Positions 51,428-60,324 are shown, counted from the stretch's first letter. The stretch: 64,000 nucleotides of DNA from Lysinibacillus sp. FSL M8-0337 (GCF_038593855.1 NZ_CP151996.1:1860001-1924000); one strand, 5' to 3'. Program-made: numbers and translations. The notes: generated from the sequence alone by a model not told the origin.

Positions 51428-52813
51428 GTGCAAAATATTCGCGTGACTGTGGTTAGAAAGTTACTAAAAGGGGATTTAGTAAACGGTTCTGAGCAATGGC
51501 TTATCAAACATGCCATCTATTATAATCGCCATGATTTGACGCAAAAGAATACACTCATGTTTGTCAATAGAAGTGAGACCATTAATTGGGAAGAAATCGA
51601 TAAAAAGGGTCCATCCCTCGTTATTTCAGATAAACCTTTAGAAGAACTAAAAAAAGCACTACCGAATACAACAGTTATTCGCGTGAAAAGTACGTTGCAG
51701 GCATACTGGAAGTTTATTGAGTATTATAGAGGACTATTTGACATACCAGTAGTCGCATTAACGGGGACATGTGGAAAAACAACTACAAAAGAAATGATTA
51801 AACATATGGCGAGCAAAGACTGGAATGTGCAGGCATCTATTAGTAGCAAAAATGAACCTCGCCAATCTTTACCTTATTTAATAGGCATCGATGAAACTAC
51901 GAAAGCTGCTGTTTTTGAGTTAGGGCTAGGGAATACGGGGAATATTAAGCATCAATGTATGATTTATCGGCCGACGATTGGTATTATTACAAACATCGGT
52001 GTGCATCATTTAGATGGCTGTAAAAATCTTGAAGGCTATATCAAAGCTAAGTCAGAAATTTTAGAAGGAATAGCTGAAGATGGCACGTTAATCATCAATG
52101 CAGATGATGACAATACAAAAAAAATTCCCCTGCATACGTTTAAAGGGAAAATTATTACAATTGGTGTTCATAGCAAAGCAGATTATAAAGCTTCGAACAT
52201 GCAATTTATCAATAACGGTATGAAATTTACGCTCCAAGTAGCTAAGGAAAAATATTCAGTATTTGTACCTGGCTACGGAGAACACCAAGTGTATAATGCG
52301 GTAGCGGCCATCGTTGCTGTAAAAGAAATGGGCATGTCCATTCAGCATGCAATCTCACGTTTAAAAACATTTAAACCGATGGCAAGGCATCTAGAAATGT
52401 CAACCGGTCTTAAAGGAAGTACGATCGTAGATGATACATGGACGAATAATCCTACATCGGTTGAAGCAGCCTTGAAAGTTTTAGATACGATAGGAAAAGA
52501 TAAAAAAATAATCCTTATATTAGGTGATATAAAGCGATTGGGTCTTTTCGAAGAAAAGTATCATCGTGAGATTGGCTCTATGGTGGCCGAGCGAAATATT
52601 CAGATGCTGATTACCATTGGAAAAAGAGCCGAACATATAGCAGAACAAGCAAAAAAAGATGGCACCGCTGCGGAAGTTCATGTTTTTAAAGATGTTGCAG
52701 GAGTTTTAGAATTACTCAAACCAAAACTTGATCAAGATACGATTGTGCTGATAAAAGGCCCAATGTCTAGTAGATCCATGATTGAATTTGCCAACCATCT
52801 AAAGGAAATATAA
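51428..52813 (+). CDS. MurF-like ligase, paralogue B
   Basis: From GTG 51428 (RBS GGGGGAGGAG) the protein has 461 residues. P-loop GTCGKTTTK (113-121), AVFELGLGNTGNI, ITNIGVHHLDGCKNLEGYIKAKSEIL, GEHQVYNAVAAIVAVKEM, IVDDTWTNNPTSVEAALKVL (close to MurF DDSYNANPxS) and LGDIKRLG. It is not the housekeeping MurF, which normally sits beside ddl or in the dcw cluster. With paralogue A, the fusion ligase and the ATP-grasp it suggests a dedicated peptide-ligation pathway (inference). Confidence 0.88.
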   Translation: MQNIRVTVVRKLLKGDLVNGSEQWLIKHAIYYNRHDLTQKNTLMFVNRSETINWEEIDKKGPSLVISDKPLEELKKALPNTTVIRVKSTLQAYWKFIEYYRGLFDIPVVALTGTCGKTTTKEMIKHMASKDWNVQASISSKNEPRQSLPYLIGIDETTKAAVFELGLGNTGNIKHQCMIYRPTIGIITNIGVHHLDGCKNLEGYIKAKSEILEGIAEDGTLIINADDDNTKKIPLHTFKGKIITIGVHSKADYKASNMQFINNGMKFTLQVAKEKYSVFVPGYGEHQVYNAVAAIVAVKEMGMSIQHAISRLKTFKPMARHLEMSTGLKGSTIVDDTWTNNPTSVEAALKVLDTIGKDKKIILILGDIKRLGLFEEKYHREIGSMVAERNIQMLITIGKRAEHIAEQAKKDGTAAEVHVFKDVAGVLELLKPKLDQDTIVLIKGPMSSRSMIEFANHLKEI

Positions 52814-52897
52814 CTGCATAGCAGGGCAATCTTTATGGTTGCAATAACAAGCAAGACTTGAACAATGTAACGTTCCATTCAACCATTTAAAGCGAAA

Positions 52898-52942
52898 ACA
52901 TAGCATACAAACGTGTCAATGACACTGCTTTGTATGCTATGT
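52898..52942. terminator. Bidirectional terminator after the Mur ligases
   Basis: A perfect 14-bp stem ACATAGCATACAAA/TTTGTATGCTATGT has a 17-nt loop between convergent genes. Confidence 0.85.
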
Positions 52943-53005
52943 TTATTTAAATTTTAGTATAGTTATATATTATCTAACAATCATTCGATGGATTGTGTTT
53001 ATCTT

Positions 53006-53938
53006 TTAAAATACGCGTTTTGCTGTTAAATAATGTTCCTTATAATAATCAACAAATAGTACTCTTGTCGTAACACCACTTGAAGTTGGGATGATGAGAC
53101 GTTGATCGCCAGCGTAGATAGCTACAAGCGAAGGGTTTTTTGAACCTTTCACACCATTAAAGAATACTAAGTCACCCTTTTTCAAATTGGCACGTGACAC
53201 CGTAGTTCCTTTCGCCATGAGTTCTTTTAAGTTGGTAGTACCAAGTTTTACGCCACTTTTACGGTAGACATATTCAACGAAACCAGGTGCTGTAAAACGT
53301 AAACTTTGCTCATTTATTGTGGAACTAATTGTTGCTTTATTTTTATAAGTAATCGCATTTTCTACGATTTTATCGCCCTTTGTTGCAGGGTTGGCTGATA
53401 ATAATGTTGGTAATACTCTGCGAGCAGATACGTAATTGTCTTTATAATATGGCTTACTATTCATATCCGAAATGACAATATTTTGCTTGGAATCAGCCAT
53501 ATGAATAATTTTGTTATTACCAATGTACATGCCTACATGATCAGGATCTGTGCCTGTTTTTTTACTTTTAAAGAATACTAGATCGCCTTTTTGCAATTGG
53601 TTTCTTGCAACATATGTTCCTTGTTGTATCATGTAATTTTCATTATACGTACCAAGATCTACACCATTCTTTTCGAAAATATACATAAGGAATGAAGCAC
53701 AAGAAAATTTGTAAGGATATGTAGACTTGTACACGGTATTACTGTATGTGGCCTTACCAATTAAGCTTTTCCCTGTTTGAATCAGTTGATCGGCCTTTGC
53801 TGCAACGGCCTTATCATTATTTTGCGTATTTGTCGTCGCTGCCTCCACTTTTATCGGTTCAAATGTACCTTGAACGATTCCGAATGAGCTAAACCCAATG
53901 GACAATGCTAATGTAGTTGTTAAAAAATGTTTTTTCAT
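53006..53938 (-). CDS. Secreted tandem NlpC/P60 cell-wall hydrolase, second domain degenerate
   Basis: From ATG 53938 (RBS ACAGGAGG) the protein has 310 residues with a Sec signal (about 1-34, cleavage after VEA). First NlpC/P60 domain: Cys80 in KFSCASFLMYIFEKNGVDLG and His134 in DPDHVGMYIG, with LQKGDLVFFK between. Second domain: same layout (RFTAPGFVEYVYRKSGVKLG, LKKGDLVFFN) but Cys is Ala217 and His is Leu271, so it is a pseudo-enzyme, probably for binding. A WalR-type box lies upstream. Confidence 0.9.
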   Translation of the reverse strand: MKKHFLTTTLALSIGFSSFGIVQGTFEPIKVEAATTNTQNNDKAVAAKADQLIQTGKSLIGKATYSNTVYKSTYPYKFSCASFLMYIFEKNGVDLGTYNENYMIQQGTYVARNQLQKGDLVFFKSKKTGTDPDHVGMYIGNNKIIHMADSKQNIVISDMNSKPYYKDNYVSARRVLPTLLSANPATKGDKIVENAITYKNKATISSTINEQSLRFTAPGFVEYVYRKSGVKLGTTNLKELMAKGTTVSRANLKKGDLVFFNGVKGSKNPSLVAIYAGDQRLIIPTSSGVTTRVLFVDYYKEHYLTAKRVF

Positions 53939-54098
53939 GCTGTTTTTTACCTCCTGTAAGCGAGCAGTTAAATTTTTCTGTTTGCTTGCCATTGCAATAA
54001 TCGTAGCATGAAAAACACGGGGTTCTGCTAGGTAAATGTTTCCACAGGGCACGTCACCCTACCCGAAAACCTTGATAATAAAGGCTTTAGCGCTTGAA

Positions 54099-54115
54099 TT
54101 TACAGTTTCATTACA
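54099..54115 (-). promoter_or_regulatory. WalR-type box upstream of the NlpC/P60 gene
   Basis: On the minus strand TGTAAT-N5-TGTAAA matches the WalR (YycF) consensus TGTWAH-N5-TGTWAH. A -10 TATTAT lies 18 nt downstream. WalR controls cell-wall hydrolase genes in Firmicutes. The rest of the 53939-54525 divergent region shows no further gene. Confidence 0.7.
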
Positions 54116-54525
54116 AATGTTTCAGTTTGTGATGAATGAAGGGGTATTGTGTCATAAACAAGCGGTTCTTTTTCTATTTTAAATAACATTACAATAGAAT
54201 TTAAAGGGAAGTCAGAATACTTAAAAAATGATAAGCAATGTGGCAATAGAGCGTACTGCCATACGAATTTTATAAATCAAAATAAGAATATTTTATGATA
54301 GAAAAATAACTTTTTTGCTCGAATAATGCTTATATAAGCACGCTTTACAACCTTATTTCTAGTTATCTTTTGTTTTGAAATACATAGTTCGAGTCATGGG
54401 AGTTAAAGGGGTAATATGTTATATTTAGGGGGAAAATAAAGAAATTTCAATCCTCAAAAGCTAGCGAAAAATGTTGTTTCGTGGAAGTAATTTATATAAT
54501 TTCACTAACGAAAGGGGAAAATGGT

Positions 54526-56220
54526 ATGTTACAGAAACTGAGGTTCAAAACAATTCGAGCAAAAATTTTGAGTGCATTTTTCATTGTTGTATTTTTTATT
54601 GCTTGTTTTAACACTTATAGCTACTTTGCCAATAAGCGTGTCATTTCTGCTGGCGAAGAAATTGTTTATAAAGAATTACAATTGTTAACAGCAAATGAAA
54701 AGTTAGCATCTACAATCAGTGTTCGAACAACTGCTGCAAAAAGCTATGTTCTGACTGGTGATCAAAAATACAAAAAAGAATTTGAAGCATACGTAAAAAT
54801 TGCTGAAGAAAATAATAAACTATTAACGGAATTATCAACTGATACAAATCTATCGAAAACTGTCGAAAAAGCAAGGGAATGGCGAGGTTTTGTGCAAACG
54901 AAAGTGTTTGATGAATATGATAAAGGAAATGTAGAATTGGCTATCCAAAACTTAAATTCTATTGACTCGCTTGCTACAGAGGTTAGAAAAGGTTATGAGG
55001 GGCTTGCACAGGCAAGAGAAGCTTCTATTAATGATCTAGGACAGGCCATGATTGCCCAATCGAAAGAGTCACTGAATGTAGGGTTAGCAATAGGCGTGAT
55101 GATAACGTTAATCGCAATTGTAACCGCTTACATTTCGGCGCATATGATTGCTAATCCGATAAAAGCGGTAATTGAAAAAATATCGCAAATGGCGGATGGC
55201 GATATAAGTCAGCCTCCTTTGCCAGAAAGAATGAAAGATGAAATTGGCTTGCTTGTGCAATCGACAAACACGTTGAATCAAAAGCTTCATGAAATTATTG
55301 GATCAATTCATGTTGTTTCGGGCAATGTAGCTGCAAACAGTGAGCAGCTTGCACAATCTTCCCTAGATGTAAAAACAGGTGCAGAACAAATAGCATTGAC
55401 GATGCTTGAGTTAGCGGGTGGTTCGGAATCCCAAGCACATAATGCAAGTGACTTAGCACAAATAATTGATACATTTAAAGTAAATGTCCAACAAGCAAAT
55501 GCTCAAGGTATTGATTTACAAGGCTATTCAAGTGAAGTATTACAACTTACGACAAGCGGTCAACAATTAATGAACACATCTACACAGCAAATGTTTGCCA
55601 TTGATACAATTGTGCAAGAGGCTGTAGCAAAAGTGGAAGGTTTAAATAGACAATCGCAAGAAATTTCTAAATTAGTATCAGTTATTGACGATATTGCCAA
55701 TCAAACAAACCTATTAGCGTTAAATGCTGCAATTGAGGCGGCACGTGCTGGAGAGCAGGGGAAAGGCTTTGCAGTTGTAGCTGCAGAAGTGCGTAAACTG
55801 GCTGAACAAGTATCTTATTCAGTCACAGATATATCAGCCATTGTGGGGCGCATTCAAAACGAAACAGTTGGTGTAACAGCCTCCCTTCAAACGGGGTATG
55901 AAGAAGTAAAAAGAGGGACAGAGCAAATAACAAATACCAATACAACCTTTGAACAAATAGCCTCTGCGGTTAATAGTATGTTTAGTAATATTCAAGGTAT
56001 AACAGAAAACCTACAAGGTATTTCAACAACAACAGAGCACATCAATCGTTCTATTGATGAAATTGCTGCTATTTCCGAACAATCCGCAGCGGGAGTAGAG
56101 CAAACGACTGCAACAATCGACGAGACAGTTGTAACGATGGATGAAATTTCAAAAAATACAGATGATCTCGCTTCGATGGCTGAACGTTTAAACAAAGAAG
56201 TACAGCATTTTAAATTATAA
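54526..56220 (+). CDS. Methyl-accepting chemotaxis protein
   Basis: From ATG 54526 (RBS AAAGGGG) the protein has 564 residues. TM1 (about 10-32), an extracytoplasmic four-helix sensor (about 33-185), TM2 (about 188-212, [21 protein letters not shown]), HAMP ([21 protein letters not shown]) and a signalling domain with the conserved tip [34 protein letters not shown]. It relays an unknown ligand to CheA. No che or fla genes adjoin it. Confidence 0.94.
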   Translation: MLQKLRFKTIRAKILSAFFIVVFFIACFNTYSYFANKRVISAGEEIVYKELQLLTANEKLASTISVRTTAAKSYVLTGDQKYKKEFEAYVKIAEENNKLLTELSTDTNLSKTVEKAREWRGFVQTKVFDEYDKGNVELAIQNLNSIDSLATEVRKGYEGLAQAREASINDLGQAMIAQSKESLNVGLAIGVMITLIAIVTAYISAHMIANPIKAVIEKISQMADGDISQPPLPERMKDEIGLLVQSTNTLNQKLHEIIGSIHVVSGNVAANSEQLAQSSLDVKTGAEQIALTMLELAGGSESQAHNASDLAQIIDTFKVNVQQANAQGIDLQGYSSEVLQLTTSGQQLMNTSTQQMFAIDTIVQEAVAKVEGLNRQSQEISKLVSVIDDIANQTNLLALNAAIEAARAGEQGKGFAVVAAEVRKLAEQVSYSVTDISAIVGRIQNETVGVTASLQTGYEEVKRGTEQITNTNTTFEQIASAVNSMFSNIQGITENLQGISTTTEHINRSIDEIAAISEQSAAGVEQTTATIDETVVTMDEISKNTDDLASMAERLNKEVQHFKL

Positions 56221-56225
56221 ACAAT

Positions 56226-56260
56226 AAAAGCAGCCATTTCGCACTATTGGCTGCTTTTTT
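56226..56260. terminator. Bidirectional terminator between MCP and VOC genes
   Basis: The stem AAAAGCAGCCA/TGGCTGCTTTT is followed by TT. Confidence 0.92.
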
Positions 56261-56263
56261 CAT

Positions 56264-56626
56264 TTAGATGGGCTGAATCATCTCTACTCGATTACCGAAA
56301 GGGTCACGAAATTCAAAGCGTTCGAAATGTGGAATTGGAACGCAAGCAAGTATTTCAATTTGGTGTTCGGATAAGACGTTCTTCCAATGCGCTACGTTGT
56401 CAACTTGATAGGCAATATGCGCTTTCGTTGTATATCTATCAAATCCGTCCTCTGTCCCAACATGTACTTCTTGATTTCCTACTTGTAACCAAAATCCCCC
56501 ACGTCCTTGAAGGGAGGTAGGTTTCTCTATTTCTTTTAGCCCTAGTACATGGCAATAAAACGCTTTGCCCTGTTCCTCACAACCTTTTGGAATGGTAAGC
56601 TGTACGTGATGTAAACCGACAATCAT
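56264..56626 (-). CDS. VOC-family (glyoxalase-like) protein
   Basis: The protein has 120 residues and two beta-alpha-beta-beta-beta modules: GLHHVQLTIPKGCEEQGKAFYCHVLGLKEIEKP, then TKAHIAYQVDNVAHWKNVL and ERFEFRDPFGNRVEMIQP, with the RDPFGNR(V)E motif of glyoxalase/bleomycin-resistance folds. Potential metal ligands His5/His6 and the terminal Glu. Two adjacent ATGs follow AGGAGG; the second has better spacing. Substrate unknown. Confidence 0.88.
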   Translation of the reverse strand: MIVGLHHVQLTIPKGCEEQGKAFYCHVLGLKEIEKPTSLQGRGGFWLQVGNQEVHVGTEDGFDRYTTKAHIAYQVDNVAHWKNVLSEHQIEILACVPIPHFERFEFRDPFGNRVEMIQPI

Positions 56627-57011
56627 CATAATCCTCCTTTAATTCCTTTATATTTACGTATAACTATTTACTTCGCTTTACTGCTTAGAATACCTTCTTA
56701 CGAATGAAAGGAAGCTTTTCAAAGCCTGTTAGAAGAATATTCGCATATGCCCATAATGGCCATGATGCAAAGTAACATTTAATTCGGCTGGTAGATTAAT
56801 GAAAATAGAATCAAAAATAGGGAGGACAGTTGCACAATCAGCATCCCTGATAGTGCGAATACAAATTTAAGATAATTTTAAGTAAATTATTCTGTTTTTA
56901 TGGATTTATGCAGGGTTAGCAGTATCGGAATAAGGTTTACTTCAGTAAAATAAGGTATAGTATATGTGTTGAGTAGATTTTTTTAAGGACGAGTAAAGTA
57001 GGTGAATAAGC
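56627..57011. other. Intergenic region, nothing recognised
   Basis: About 380 nt of AT-rich sequence. A 23-codon frame near 56798 has no RBS. Possible promoter elements for the small gene at 57012 lie near 56950. Confidence 0.4.
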
Positions 57012-57161
57012 GTGGGGAAATATCAATTGGATACTAAAGGTAAGGTAGCTGTGGCAAAGTATCATGAAAAAAACAAACCTGCCAAATTTGATAAAAAGCA
57101 GCAACTTGAAAAAATACGTGCGGAGTATTTGAAAAAGAAGCAAGAACAAACAGATAAATAA
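57012..57161 (+). CDS. Small basic protein, 49 residues
   Basis: GTG at 57012 after a modest RBS (AGTAGGTGA). The product is Lys-rich and helical (LDTKGKVAVAKYHEKN, FDKKQQLEKIRAEYLKKKQE). The frame is supported by a following bidirectional terminator and by coding-like composition. It resembles small uncharacterised Bacillus proteins of similar size; function unknown. Confidence 0.6.
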   Translation: MGKYQLDTKGKVAVAKYHEKNKPAKFDKKQQLEKIRAEYLKKKQEQTDK

Positions 57162-57165
57162 GATG

Positions 57166-57201
57166 AAAAACATAGGAAGACTAGAGCTCCCTATGTTTTT
57201 T
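57166..57201. terminator. Bidirectional terminator
   Basis: AAAAACATAGG/CCTATGTTTTTTT arms lie between the convergent small gene and the LytTR operon. The stop of the last LytTR-operon gene is inside it. Confidence 0.85.
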
Positions 57202-57735
57202 TATTTCCTTCTTTAACATTAAAAATAAGAAAAGTACACCGACCTCTACGATTATCGGGATATACATACTATTTAAATGGAAGAATAACATACTTACTAA
57301 AATGGCTACACAAATAAAGATAGAGCTATATTGATAGTTTTTTGATTGGTAAAAAAATGCATAAGGTAACAAATGGGCACCGTAAATAATTGCATATGCA
57401 GGTAAGACCAACATCGGTGCTTTAATTAATAGAAGAATACAAATGATTAAGTATAAAATTTGATTGTTTGTCGCAATCAGTAGACCATTAATCAATGGAT
57501 TTTCTTTATAAAATAAATCGACATTTACTATTTTGGCACAAACAATGGAAACGGGAAACAGTAAAGCACCACAAGATAAAATGCCAATGTTTTTAATCAT
57601 TAAATCTATAGGAAGGAACGCGATAGTTGTAATCACTCCCCAAATAAAGAGGGAAGCCATGATAAAAGGGAGCCCCTTCTTTTGTTTTTGCGCAATATCA
57701 TTTAATAGGACGTGTAAGCTAGTATTAATGTTCAT
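57181..57735 (-). CDS. Multi-TM membrane protein of the LytTR operon (DUF7010-like)
   Basis: The protein has 184 residues and about six TM segments, with FIMASLFIWGVITTIAFLP and a conserved-looking PAYAIIYGAHLLPYAFFYQS. It resembles a family of small Firmicute membrane proteins (DUF7010) by eye. It overlaps the DUF3021 gene by 4 nt and is third in the operon. Function unknown. Confidence 0.8.
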   Translation of the reverse strand: MNINTSLHVLLNDIAQKQKKGLPFIMASLFIWGVITTIAFLPIDLMIKNIGILSCGALLFPVSIVCAKIVNVDLFYKENPLINGLLIATNNQILYLIICILLLIKAPMLVLPAYAIIYGAHLLPYAFFYQSKNYQYSSIFICVAILVSMLFFHLNSMYIPIIVEVGVLFLFLMLKKEIKKHREL

Positions 57736-58163
57736 TTTCTGTCTCCTTCATGTACTAGCGATTTATTCAAACTAGCTGCTAGTTTTTTATTTTCATATTT
57801 TGAGAAAAAGTAAAATCCGATGATATGACCGATCAACGTTATGGCGAAAATCAGCAACAAATAAGGTTGAATAAATGCTAACATTTGCACTGAAACAAGG
57901 TAGACCATGCCTACGCCACAGAAAAAATTTAAAAATGTACTAATGATAATTTTGGATGTACTTTTTAATGTAGAGTAGTTCCACAAGTAAGGGTAGGCGA
58001 TACCAAAAACGATTCCAAGCAGTACGCTAATACTAATTAAATTCCAAATATAAAGAAAGTTGACCATTTCATTATGTAAATTAAATAGTGTCATTAAGAA
58101 CATAATCCAAATCAATCCCAAAAATGAAATGGACAAAAAGCTGTTTTTTAAGTCTTTGATCAT
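57732..58163 (-). CDS. DUF3021 membrane protein
   Basis: The protein has 143 residues and four TM segments (about 10-30, 38-60, 72-95, 102-122). DUF3021 proteins are almost always encoded next to a LytTR regulator. In streptococcal LytTR regulatory systems (HdrRM, BrsRM) a membrane protein holds its LytTR partner inactive; the same role is inferred here. It overlaps the LytTR gene by 4 nt. Confidence 0.83.
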   Translation of the reverse strand: MIKDLKNSFLSISFLGLIWIMFLMTLFNLHNEMVNFLYIWNLISISVLLGIVFGIAYPYLWNYSTLKSTSKIIISTFLNFFCGVGMVYLVSVQMLAFIQPYLLLIFAITLIGHIIGFYFFSKYENKKLAASLNKSLVHEGDRK

Positions 58164-58600
58164 ATCAATCTCTCCTTAATAGATTTTGCATAATGTCTAC
58201 TGACCATATACTTATTTTGTTGTTTTGTTATAACTTCCAGTCTTGCGTGGCTTCCTGAAGCAAACGACTGAATTTGATTCAAATTTAAAATCATTGAATT
58301 GTTAATGCGTACTAATCTAAAGGATTCTAAGTAAGCTAGTTCTTTTAAAATCTTATTCAGTAATAGTTCAGTACCATCTATTAAAAAGATTTTAGTAAAA
58401 TGACCAGCTGCTTCAATGGCTTCGATAGTATGGAGCTCAATCAATACCTGCCGATTTGTTTTAAAATCTGTTGCACTTAATGGTATAGATTGTAAATAAT
58501 GCTGTTCCAATGTAGAAAGTAATGCTTTATTTGATGGATTACTAATAATGTCAATTTCAGATGACGATTGTTTGTTTTTCCAAATAAAATTGAATTTCAT
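58160..58600 (-). CDS. LytTR-family DNA-binding regulator
   Basis: The protein has 146 residues with no receiver domain. The C-terminal LytTR domain (about 45-146): LIELHTIEAIEAAGHFTKIFLIDGTELLLNKILKELAYLESFRLVRINNSMILNLNQIQSF ... SRHYAKSIKERL. RBS AAGGAGAAC. Two direct repeats 21 bp apart lie just upstream, as expected for autoregulation. Confidence 0.9.
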   Translation of the reverse strand: MKFNFIWKNKQSSSEIDIISNPSNKALLSTLEQHYLQSIPLSATDFKTNRQVLIELHTIEAIEAAGHFTKIFLIDGTELLLNKILKELAYLESFRLVRINNSMILNLNQIQSFASGSHARLEVITKQQNKYMVSRHYAKSIKERLI

Positions 58601-58661
58601 GTTGTTCTCCTTTCTGTTTTAATCGTAGCAACACCGCTTTGTTCTTACCATGAATTTTCGA

Positions 58662-58692
58662 TTTGTTGCAAAAAAAATAGACTTTGTTGCAA
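58662..58692 (-). promoter_or_regulatory. LytTR-type direct repeats upstream of the LytTR operon
   Basis: TTTGTTGCAA occurs at 58662-58671 and 58683-58692, exactly 21 bp apart (TTGCAACAAA on the operon's strand). Two ~9-bp direct repeats on one face of the helix is the usual LytTR binding site. Confidence 0.72.
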
Positions 58693-59005
58693 CTCGATTC
58701 AGTAAGCTATACAACGAAATATTGCATTAATATGTATTAAATGGAAAATAGGGGTTGCTATAATAGATATTAGTAATCTATATGGATAGTGTCAATGTAT
58801 ACAATTCTTTATGATGACAGAGACAGCCTAAATTGAAATATTATAATGTGCTATTAAAAGGGATAGTCTTCCACAAAATAAAATAGACCTCCTTTGAAGA
58901 ATTGGCTTTTTTTATGATAAATGGAAAGGTTTATCCAAATATACTTGATTTGAGGTATTATAAAAGAGTTCGAATTAAATTGAACGAGAGAGAGGAGTAT
59001 GTAAT
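58693..59005. other. Intergenic region between LytTR operon and lipoprotein gene
   Basis: About 310 nt. TTGCTATAATAG at 58755-58766 provides a likely -10 (TATAAT). A segment near 58793-58820 (GTCAATGTA, ACAATTCTTTATG) resembles 59883-59904 before the riboswitch. No gene seen. Confidence 0.4.
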
Positions 59006-59716
59006 ATGAAAATAAAAAGCGTAGTTATAACAATTTTCGCACCTTTACTTTTAATTATTGCAGGGTGTAGTTCGCAGCCAGAAGAAGCATCTATGGGCGA
59101 AGTGGAAAAGGAAATTTATACGCAAGAACAGGTAGAGTCTATGTTCAGTGAAGATAGTCTGGAGGCAGCGAAAGAACGAATAGAGGAACGGGGCGGCGCA
59201 GATTATATAGTACCACCTGAGCATACTGCTATCGGAGAAAATCAAGCAACGGTAGTAGAACTTAAAGAGTCGGACATTTTAGACGGAGAAGATTCTAGTT
59301 TTGAAAAGTATGACAACGTAGGCGAAATACGGCTTGATACGTTAGAGCTGGACTCTACTTTTGAGGATCAAGATAAATATACAAATGTGTTGCTGAAAGA
59401 ACTAGGCATGCATGGTAGTTATTATGCAATACATTTTCCTCTATTGTGGACAGCCGGTATTCTTTCAGATGGACTCAAAGAGCATAGTGATGGCACCAAA
59501 TCTTTTTATCTAAGTAAATACTCTGTGCTTGTAAATTGTCACTATAAGGGCGCTAATCCTGACGTGAACGAAAAACTTCTCAGCAATTTGAAGCACGCAT
59601 ATAAAAACAATATGCCTATAATTGTCTATGGCGAATATGAGCAGTATCTAAGCGAAGAAGGATACGCTGACTATCGTCTGATCATTCATCGAATAGGCTT
59701 TAAAGAGGTCATTTAA
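59006..59716 (+). CDS. Hypothetical lipoprotein, 236 residues
   Basis: Lipobox LIIAGC gives lipid Cys21. The mature part is acidic: a Glu-rich N-terminal third, then DADL-type strands and a C-terminal domain (VLVNCHYKGANPDVNEKLLSNLKHAYKNNMPIIVYGEY) that recalls an OB/beta-barrel lipoprotein domain. No family assigned. RBS GAGAGGAG. Confidence 0.75.
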   Translation: MKIKSVVITIFAPLLLIIAGCSSQPEEASMGEVEKEIYTQEQVESMFSEDSLEAAKERIEERGGADYIVPPEHTAIGENQATVVELKESDILDGEDSSFEKYDNVGEIRLDTLELDSTFEDQDKYTNVLLKELGMHGSYYAIHFPLLWTAGILSDGLKEHSDGTKSFYLSKYSVLVNCHYKGANPDVNEKLLSNLKHAYKNNMPIIVYGEYEQYLSEEGYADYRLIIHRIGFKEVI

Positions 59717-59931
59717 TTCAAAAAGAAAAACTAAGGGTTTGAACAATCCTACATGACTAAAACTTTTCCAATGAAGAACACTCGTGAAGGAGGGCCTTAT
59801 GAGATTTGGCTTTAAATAGTACCAACTTTACAATCAGATTTGATACATGATAAGTATCATGTTCACGAAATAATATACACATGTCAACGTACATAATTCT
59901 TTATGGTATAATAATAAAAACGGAATAATAA
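59717..59931 (+). other. Intergenic region with promoter for the riboswitch
   Basis: It holds a six-codon frame with a good RBS (GAAGGAGGG, ATG at 59800), probably a remnant. The -10 TATAAT at 59907-59912 with a poor -35 (TCAACG, 59884-59889) is the likely riboswitch promoter. Confidence 0.45.
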
Positions 59932-60110
59932 GATAGAGGTACAAATCGAAATTCGATTTGTTTAAAAGGGAAGTTCGGTGAAAAGCCGACGCTGTCCCGC
60001 AACTGTAAATGGGAGCACATTTCAAAAAACCACTGTTACGTTTGTGTAATGGGAAGGTGAAACGTGTGATGAACATAAGCCAGGAGACCTGCCTTTATCT
60101 AGTACAACCA
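59932..60110 (+). ncRNA. Cobalamin (B12) riboswitch
   Basis: Conserved cobalamin-riboswitch elements appear in order: AAGTTCGGTGAAAAGCCGACGC, GTCCCGCAACTGTAAATGGGAGC, GGAAGGTG, and the B12 box AAGCCAGGAGACCTGCC at 60077-60093. GGTAC (near 59938) and AGTACAACC (near 60100) can close P1. It should sense adenosylcobalamin. What it controls is unclear: the first downstream frame is a 40-codon ORF, then a terminator. Confidence 0.95.
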
Positions 60111-60140
60111 AAAAACCTACGAGGATAGGGGGTGTTGAGT

Positions 60141-60263
60141 GTGACTAGAGAATTTCTTCTGCATGCTCATAGTACGACGATTGTCAAAAGGGTAGCTTCT
60201 ATGCATAATAGAATGCTTTTTCTGTCATGGCCATCGACGTATTATGTCGTGTATTTGTCATAG
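60141..60263 (+). CDS. Unknown 40-residue ORF directly under the cobalamin riboswitch
   Basis: GTG at 60141 lies 8 nt after AGGGGG, inside the region a riboswitch could mask. The product starts MTREFLLHAHSTTIVKRVAS and has no recognised family; it lacks the CbtB His motif I know. Stop at 60261 is followed at once by a terminator, so ORF plus terminator form a complete transcription unit. It may be a real small gene, or the residue of a lost cobalamin/cobalt gene. Confidence 0.45.
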   Translation: MTREFLLHAHSTTIVKRVASMHNRMLFLSWPSTYYVVYLS

Positions 60264-60267
60264 TAGG

Positions 60268-60298
60268 CATCTTTCTAAAGAAGGAAAGATGTTTTTTT
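60268..60298 (+). terminator. Terminator downstream of the riboswitch ORF
   Basis: The stem CATCTTTC/GAAAGATG has an 8-nt loop and is followed by seven T. It is 175 nt after the B12 box, too far to be the usual riboswitch expression-platform terminator. Confidence 0.88.
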
Positions 60299-60324
60299 AT
60301 GCTAAAAATGAAGGAGTGTATCAC

